Positions 57,223 to 64,000 of a DNA stretch of 64,000 nucleotides are shown here, in pieces. Location: contig JAGTWJ010000019.1 in the NCBI GenBank assembly GCA_020064725.1, positions 2,356,001 to 2,420,000 on the forward strand. The letters are read 5' to 3'. The stretch's first letter is position 1. Every line of letters begins with the position of its first letter. The notes under the pieces were generated by a model, which searched no databases, was not told where the DNA came from, and saw only the letters and a list, made by a program, of their open reading frames with translations. The DNA comes from Drechslerella dactyloides. Its lineage: Eukaryota > Ascomycota > Orbiliomycetes > Orbiliales > Orbiliaceae. The position numbers and the translations under genes are program-made.

Positions 57223-57262
57223 GGCGGGCAAGCGGGCGGGCAGACAGGCAGGTAGGCAGGGC
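57223..57262. repeat. G-rich GGC/GGCAG tract
   Basis: A 40-nt run of short G2-3 blocks spaced by 1-4 bases (GGCGGG, GGGCGGG, then several GGCAGG-like units). Confidence 0.7.
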
Positions 57263-58685
57263 TTGCAGCTGTCGGTAGAGTGAATTGTATTTTAACGGAT
57301 CCTGCTCCCCGCGCTAGTCGAGTGGAGGCTGGTGCTGACGATAGGTCGAGGGGCCTGCGATATTCCAGGTCGAACCGAGTTCTAGCTTCTCAATAAGATT
57401 ACGCTCTTTCGTGGAGAGAGGTCGGTCAGCCAAGCGGCCAGGAACGGGAAAAATTAAAAAGAAATACGTTATGTAAAAAAGCGACAAGGCCTGTCAAAGG
57501 GAATAATCCGACAGGAGGGCGGATTCGAGAATAATATATAGGACGAAAATCTATTAAACGGGCTTAATTTAAAATGTTCATGACAGCCGTGGTACAATCT
57601 TCCCGCTAACTAAACCAGCCGCGACAGCAGGCCTTGGACGGGTCCCGGCTCGAAAAGGGCTTGCGCGACACGATGGATGAGTGAAAACGGCGACGGCACG
57701 TTCGCTACTCCAGATTCATCATAGTGCTGTCGCGGAACGGGAAAAGACGAGGCTTGGAGGAGGAGGAGGACGGATAATGGCTATCGTGATTTCGAACGTT
57801 CCCTTCGATGCTCTCCGTGGTTCGATCGATACGATCCGGGGCAAGCGTCTATCGGGCCACCAAGGAGTTCAGGCTGAAAGACCGAGCAGTGCTATCGTCC
57901 GCCAAGTATCGTGGAAATGTTCCGGGGGAACCGCCAATTATAAGATAAAAAAATTATTACTCTTATATGGCGTCCTCACCGCAGCGCGCAATGCGGTGCA
58001 AGTGGGTGGTGATGAAGGTGGAGAGAGGGGGGAACAAGGGACGAGAGAAAGGCTCCCTTCCTTCAGCCTGAACCATGGAACTTCGAAGGAGGGATGGACG
58101 GATGTATAGCGAGGGGAGATAATGCTGCTCAGCACTGCCTGTCTGCCTGGCCGGCCGAAAGCCAGGTTGCGACGAGCCCGCCTGCCTTTCACCGGAGCCG
58201 AGGGGGATAATCCTCGAGAGCCAATAGCACGAGCGCGTCGGAAACAGTCGAGGGGGAATACTTTCGATAGACCGCAGGTGGAGCAGCGACCAGGATGGGG
58301 AAACAGGGCCTTTTAATGGTGATAGTGCTAGTATGTCATCATGTGCAATGGAGCGGATGGCATGCAGCTGTCAAACGTAAAACAGCAGGCAAATTTGTCA
58401 AGAGGAGGTCATGGTCAGCCAGCGAGCGGCTTTCAAGACATCTTTTCTGTGACATTTGCCAAAGCGGATGGAGAGAGGTCCATGTTGCAGCTCTGCTATA
58501 ATTGCCTCTGTTAAGCACTAGCCCTCGAATGGAGAGAACTCTAAGTCTCAAGAACATTCGAACAGGATAACGTACGGCTGCACGGGATTCCGTAATCGAC
58601 TAGTAATTAATATCATCCGCTGGGCCAGTTGGGAGACGGGAAAACACGCCCACAGCAGACAGGAAAACGGCAGAAGGGCGAGACC

Positions 58686-58704
58686 AAAGAAAGAAAGAAA
58701 GAAA
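58686..58704. repeat. (AAAG)4 microsatellite
   Basis: Four AAAG copies and a partial fifth. Confidence 0.9.
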
Positions 58705-61700
58705 TATTGGAAAGAGGACTCTCTTTGGTGGACTAGACCGTTGCATTGTTGTATCCGCAGCATCCGTACTCGCAGGTCGCTACTTTAGTTCGATACACTA
58801 GCACACAAGTCGCGCCTCCACGACCAGACGATGCTAAGCCGTACGGTGCCTCCCATGGCAAAGCAAGAACTCATATTCGCATGCCAGCCAGGACCCAGTC
58901 CCACGTTAATTGAAACTTGTTAAGGTCAACTAGTGGGTCGCAGCCAGATAAGAGACCCTTCAAGAGAGAGTGGAGCTGAATTTTCTTTCGAACTTTCCGT
59001 GCAGGAATGGAGGTCTCTTCGAAGCTGCCAATACATGTATTCCCTGGCTAGGAGGAGGGTCGGCAAGCAGGGTACTTTCAGGTACCTTTTCGTCCCACCA
59101 TCATTAGAGGGGTTTGCGCGCGCTGCAGCATGACCGAAAAGAAAGATATGTCCGAAGGGGCAGCGGGCAGCGGGCAGCCTCGTATGCAACCGCACATAAC
59201 GGGACAGACTATAGATGTGCCTGTTTTGTGCGCTAGGGTGAATGTTTTAAAGCAAAGGCACCTAGTTTTTCTTACCTGGTGACTGCTCGTCAGAGGCGTC
59301 ACAAGCGAACCGCGGCAAATCGATGTGTGCTGCTGCTTTATATCTGAGCCGTTCTTTGGAATCCAGGTGATGTTTGAACAGAAAGCCGACCGGGTACGGA
59401 GAAAAAAAAAGCTGAGCTGCCTGCTCGTGCTCCTCGCTCCGGATAGCGATAGAAGGAGTATTATATCCCACATCAAATTCCCTCCGAGGAATCGATCGAC
59501 TGCCTGGAGGAGCAAGGAAGCCGACCAAAAGAAAAGTCCAAACAGACGGAATTCTGTTTCTATACTGGGGTGATCCCTTTATACGCCCTCTACTCGAATT
59601 CGTCCGCTCGTCAGTCCTCCTGCCGAAAACCAAGCAAGCGCAATGCACGACAGCACCTCCTCACGTTAGCCCAGGCGTGCTAGTCGGGATCAAGGTTGAT
59701 AAATGCTGAAACGGATGAGGCCCACCTCCAAAGGTTCAAGGCTATGCAACATGCAAAAGTCGACCCGTGAGAATCAATAAATAACATCTGCTGTTCAGAT
59801 GCTCATATATGTACCGAGAACCGACGACGGAATACACGAACAGTCCCACACAAAATGAAAGTTAGGGAAAAAGAAAATAAGCGAAACTGCGGCTTGGAAG
59901 GTTGTCGATATCGATCGATGTCGGTGAGCCAAGCCTTCCCAAGAAGAAGAAAAAAAATCAGGTTTATATATGAGAACCTGTGCCGTGGAAGGAATATACC
60001 GACGCACGCGCCGCGCTCACCTCGTACAGAGCAAGTTGATCGGATCCTGTCGTGAACTTTCACAACTGGAACCCTGACCATCAACAGTCGATGTCTGAAA
60101 TTAAGGAGAGACACGCAGGCATAGGCAGATGACGAAGTGGAACCTGAATGAAGGAGGGAGAAACATGATGGTGATGATTAATCGCCACTTCGCAAGGACA
60201 TGCAACCGGGGCCGGCCGCAGGATATGACTTCGATAGTTGTTATCCGCGCATGTTTCTCGCGGGATGTTCGGAATCGAAGCTCAGCTCCGACTTGAAGTA
60301 GCTCGTTGCCGAGCCAAAATGGACAGCTGGACCCGATAATATTGTATTCATGCGGCTGCAGCTCGACTACGCCTGGCGCAGACCGCGCATTTCCAGGAGT
60401 GAGAACAAAACATTACGATGCACTTACGTACGAGCCGCTGCACGGCGACCCAACAGTCAGCGGACGACGCCAGCCCGGCGAATATTAGACAGCTGGTGCC
60501 TGGCAGCAAGGCACAACCTCCTTTGGAATGTCGTTGCTGGTCAGAGGCAATTGGACGAGTTGGCCACCTCGTAATGCAACCTGCGATCTTGATAATAACG
60601 TTATACAAAACTGAGAAAGAGAAACACGGTATGGTGGCCAGTTTAACCATATCGGAACACTGGGATCTTCCTGTATTTATGACACCTCTAGCTCGACCTC
60701 AGGAGCCTAGGAGCCGCTGCAGCTGGCGCATCCCGAACATGAAAACGTCGGGCCGGCGACGCTTGTTTCGGACATTTGCGTCCTACAAATATTGCCATCT
60801 GCATTACATCGCAAGCAAGTATTCGACGCCTTGTCCGTGCGCTGTGCACCTCGGACGCTGCTCTCGAGCCCTTAGTCATGCTGTATCCCTCCCGATAAAT
60901 TGCCACACTGCCACCAGCTTCACTCGAGCACTCCGTTGTGATGGATTTCGATTCATACCCGCCCCACACTTCTCCGCTTTGTCGAGGCTCGAGCAACTAG
61001 TTAACTTAGCTGAGAGTGTGACAAGGCAAGCGAGCTTGGCTGAACAACACGAACGTCCACTTGAGACTGTGAACTTCCTTTGCTATCATACAAGAAATTT
61101 GGAAAATATATCGTGGCAATTCATGTTCTCTCCTCTCGAGCTCTCCTCATCCAGGAGGTAATGATCCGATATCGTTTCCGGAATTCCTCGAGCCCTCCCA
61201 TATAGAGGAAAGCAAGATAGGTCGCGATCGGGTACCGTTACGTAAGGAACAGAAACCCAGCTTAAAATCTGGATATCGTCCCGATCGCTAGAGTATGCTC
61301 CTCTAACACGACGATCGAATCGACGTGCACGTGCGCGCGAGGTACCTATAATAGGTTCCAACGTCTGAATTGCTCAACGCGCTAGGCCTCAGGTGAAAGT
61401 GACGTCTTAGGTAATTACCCAGATAGATGGGCGTTGACGCAGGGAACATCCATTTTCCTCTTTCTTCTTTCCTTGCGGTTCCTTCCTTGCTTCTCTCACT
61501 GAGTTCACCACATTAATGCGTTAGTGCTGCCGTCGCAGTGGTATATGTTAGTTGATCACAAAATTTTCTAGGACGACAAGTTACCTAAATTGGAAGCGGA
61601 ATCCTAGTACGGTCGCAAATATGATTTTCCTTTGGAATTACTTCTAAATTATACTTTGAAGGTGATCTTGCGATAATCGTTCGCGTTCATAGCAACAGCA

Positions 61701-61794
61701 AAACGTTAGAATCTATAGTTGGAGATCGTTGTGTTGAACAGTGGTGTTATAAGACATTGAGCTGTATTGCGATATATCGTGTAATTGTAGATGC

Positions 61795-62756
61795 ATGTAT
61801 AAAAGGACCCAGGCCCCACCCGGCTTCAACAGTATCCCGATAGGAATTACATCCATCAACCAACGCCTGGAGAAATTACTATCACTGCAAAATCACACAA
61901 CAGTCACATTCCCAGATTGAAGCTGCGCTCACCACGCTAAAGACTGAGCTTACAACCGCCCAATATCTTGAAGAATCGCCCATCGATGTTTTCGTCCAAG
62001 TGGACGAGGGAAATGGCGATGACGAGATGCCGCCTGGCATCTATGCATTCAACCGGATTCTGACCAACAGTATGGCGCTGGTCATCCTATATATAATATA
62101 TCGGCAGTTACTAGGCATCATAAAGAACTTGTCGCAACGTATTCATGCCGTGCGGTCCAGGTTCCCACCTGGGAGCCCGCAGAGGGTGCTGGCAACGCGA
62201 GCGCTGGAAGATTAGGTCAGTATGGAGCTTCATTACCTAGAAGCTCGATAATCGCTGACTATCTTTCGGCCAAATCCTCCTACGAATCTATTACCATCCT
62301 AAGACCTGAAAATCCTAATCTAGAAAGTGCCGCCGACGACGCCATGAGATACGTGCAAGGACAAGGAGCAATATACACGCCAAGCACAGTTCGCATCATA
62401 TCAGGCACAGCTGGCATCACACGAGTACATATACATTTGGCATCACATGCAGTTGAGATCGATGCCCTCGTATGTTTCCATATGGATATTGGTTCAATTA
62501 CACCACAGCTGGCTAACTTTGCTTACTAGAGCGGGTTCCATGATCTGAATCTACGGATTCTCATCAATATCGCCTATCGACGATCAAAGGAAAAGGACTT
62601 TCTTAGGCTTCCAAAGCCCTTTTGACAGAGAGCGAAGAGCTTACAGCTACGACAAAGGCTTCTCCAAATGCCTCGAAAAGCGAAGTATACGATAGGATAA
62701 GCAAGGATATTCATGTCACTGAATCTAGGTTTGCTGCCCAAGCTTTTGGAGATTAG
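61795..62756 (+). pseudogene. Decayed gene with coiled-coil start, unknown family
   Basis: Four coding-looking stretches follow one another in changing frames. From an ATG at 61795: TSINQRLEKLLSLQN. From about 61920 to the stop at 62213: QIEAALTTLKTELTTAQYLE and MPPGIYAFNRILTNSM. From about 62217 in the next frame: ESITILRPENPNLESAADDA and TVRIISGTAGITR. Then, over a well-formed intron (62470-62529, GTATGT donor, CTAAC branch, TAG acceptor), SGFHDLNLRILINIAYRRSK. A last shift near 62612 leads to TESEELTATTKASPNA and a stop at 62754. The parts read as one ancestral protein of ~300 residues broken by about three frameshifts. I do not know the family. A TATAAAAGG sits at 61798. An active gene with odd splicing is the alternative. 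Confidence 0.45.
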
Positions 62757-63169
62757 AGTAATGTGGCGCCGTACGAAGAACTATTTGAATACTGCTTTGT
62801 ATTAACATAGGCATAAGTTGATATCGGTTTTTGAGAAATAGAAGTGGATAGCCTAATGCACGTGCCTGTGGTTAAAATCAAATTGAGGCGGCGGAGGTCT
62901 TCGACGACCCTGTGATGAGCTTATTAATGATCATTTCTTAGTAGGATGCTGGCTTCTGGGTCAGATTTCCGCGGCGCTTGATGTTGTAGTTTCAGCGCCC
63001 ACGGCCCGCTGTTCAGTGGTTTCCGTCGCCGTTGGGTCAACAAAGATCTCGGCTGGTTCGCAGCGGTTCCATTGGTGGCACTTTATGAGTTGCGCTAGTC
63101 CACGATATTTAACACCAGCATTTCCGCTCTATCTCATGGATCAGACTTATCCTCAACTCGTTTTACAGC
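62757..63169. other. Intergenic region between decayed gene and helicase, no gene seen
   Basis: 413 bp that hold the 3' flank of the helicase on the right. No reading frame of note. Confidence 0.5.
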
Positions 63170-64000
63170 TTAAGAAACTCTACCCACCTTTGACTTGCCT
63201 TCTTCCTTTTTCGAGGTCCTTTTAGAATCTGGCCCTTTCGAGTCTTCGTCGTCGGAGTCGCCTTGGAAGACCTATTTTATGCTTAGCTCCCACCATAACT
63301 ATAAATCCATAATATATGGGTTTCAAGTATGCATACTGCCCGATGAATGCCAACGAAATCACCGACGATTATCTGTCCCAACCTCGATCGACTCAACGCG
63401 CAGCATAAACGGTGAGGATCGTTGAGATACCCAAATGCACCCTCTTCATTCGAACGAACGAAAGAGATCAACATTATATCTCTCTCTTTCCCCTGACAAG
63501 CGTCGACTGTTGAAACAAGAAGTCCAGAACTTAGCCACTCTGGGTGGCGTGCTTCGATTGTTTCCAACAACTCATGCGCTTGTGCATGATACATGCACAA
63601 GATGCCAATCTGGGCCGCACCAATGCTCTGGGCTTTCAGTGCCTCAGAGTCGAGGATGTGTTCAATAAGGCGATTCACTACATCGATTTCCTCGGAATTT
63701 GAATAGAAATAGCCCTTGGCACTCTCACATCCCTTCACGTTTACCCACGTAGCCTTGCTTACAATTTGACTATTGAAAGCCTTTAAGCAGTGCAACGTTT
63801 CCGCCGCACCTGGGATTGCCTTTGACAATTCTGTATCGAACAACAGTTCTCGATTTTCGGCCTCTTTCTTCATCATGCCGAACTTAGCCATTGCGTCGGC
63901 ATTGTAGAAGATTGAACTGAGCGGTCTTGATAAATCAGGGTCCATTCGGTAGTTGTCAGTCAACCTAGGGATTCCCCACCCAGACTGCTGTACGTGTAGG
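63170..64000 (-). CDS. SF1 RNA/DNA helicase, C-terminal part (NFX1/UPF1-like), cut by the window edge
   Basis: The frame is open to the right edge, so the N-terminal portion lies outside the window. The visible part starts inside the second RecA domain with LTDNYRMDPDLSRPLSSIFY (motif IV region). It continues with IGILCMYHAQAHEL and VSTVDACQGKERDIMLISFVRS (motif V), then DPHRLCCALSRSRLGQIIVGD (motif VI, seen as two blocks), which is diagnostic of the UPF1/NFX1/SEN1-like group. At 63337 the frame can be spliced (GTATGC donor, AAATAG acceptor, intron 63336-63272, 65 nt) to a final exon 63271-63170. That exon encodes an acidic/basic tail (GDSDDEDSKGPDSKRTSKK). Reading through instead stops at 63283. 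I favour the spliced end. Exact subgroup and role are open. Confidence 0.88.

Larger units (their letters stand above)
56315..61794. other. 5.5 kb gene-poor region upstream of the G-alpha gene
   Basis: Contains the G-alpha promoter side and an unassigned remainder. I see a 17-A run (56407-56423), a G-rich GGCAGACAGGCAGG-type tract (57223-57262), an AAAG microsatellite (58686-58704) and one 247-codon frame at 60418-61161 with no recognisable domain. No RNA gene or mobile element was identified. Confidence 0.45.

Noticed and set aside
60418..61161. 247-codon ATG-started frame in the spacer upstream of the G-alpha gene
   Set aside because: The translation has mixed composition, no domain or signal I recognise, and no convincing splice-linked neighbours. 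In 5.5 kb of moderately GC-rich DNA a frame of this size can be chance. RNA-seq would decide.

Overview
The window is nuclear DNA from a filamentous ascomycete (Pezizomycotina). The evidence is genes split by short introns (about 50-80 nt, GTAAGT/GTATGT donors, CTAAC/CTGAC branch sites, TAG/CAG acceptors), GC-rich exons in AT-richer spacers, and fungus-typical genes such as a group II G-alpha subunit, PEX4, a GABA-type permease and multicopper oxidases. I cannot name the genus. Every spliced model marked with exon coordinates was joined by hand and its summed exon length is an exact multiple of three.

Region 1 (1-28.5 kb) is mostly housekeeping and gene-dense: NAD kinase, a 13-exon GABA/choline-type permease, a sugar-binding-motif glycosyltransferase, a secreted ascorbate-oxidase-like multicopper oxidase, NHP2 (H/ACA snoRNP), a PP2A activator (PTPA), RRP46 (exosome), SPE3 (spermidine synthase, with a 4-nt microexon), an F-box protein, CDC14 phosphatase, PCC1 (KEOPS) and an alpha/beta hydrolase. 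Many neighbours are divergent pairs sharing a promoter (PTPA/RRP46 only 255 bp apart; CDC14/PCC1) or convergent pairs.

Region 2 (28.5-39.4 kb) is an almost 11 kb gene desert. It has no convincing gene, holds old diverged repeats whose copies differ mainly by transitions, and is rich in ATG/CAT words.

Region 3 (39.4-50.8 kb) is an island of surface, secreted and membrane proteins: an ECM33-like receptor L-domain protein with a repeat-bearing tail, a secreted phosphoesterase, a small single-pass membrane protein I do not recognise, a membrane-anchored multicopper oxidase and an MFS sugar transporter.

Region 4 (50.8-64 kb) returns to conserved genes (PEX4, mitoribosomal protein mS38, group II G-alpha). 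A 5.5 kb gene-poor stretch follows, then a decayed gene, and finally the C-terminal end of an SF1 (NFX1/UPF1-type) helicase that runs off the right edge. No tRNA, rRNA, CRISPR or intact transposon was seen.
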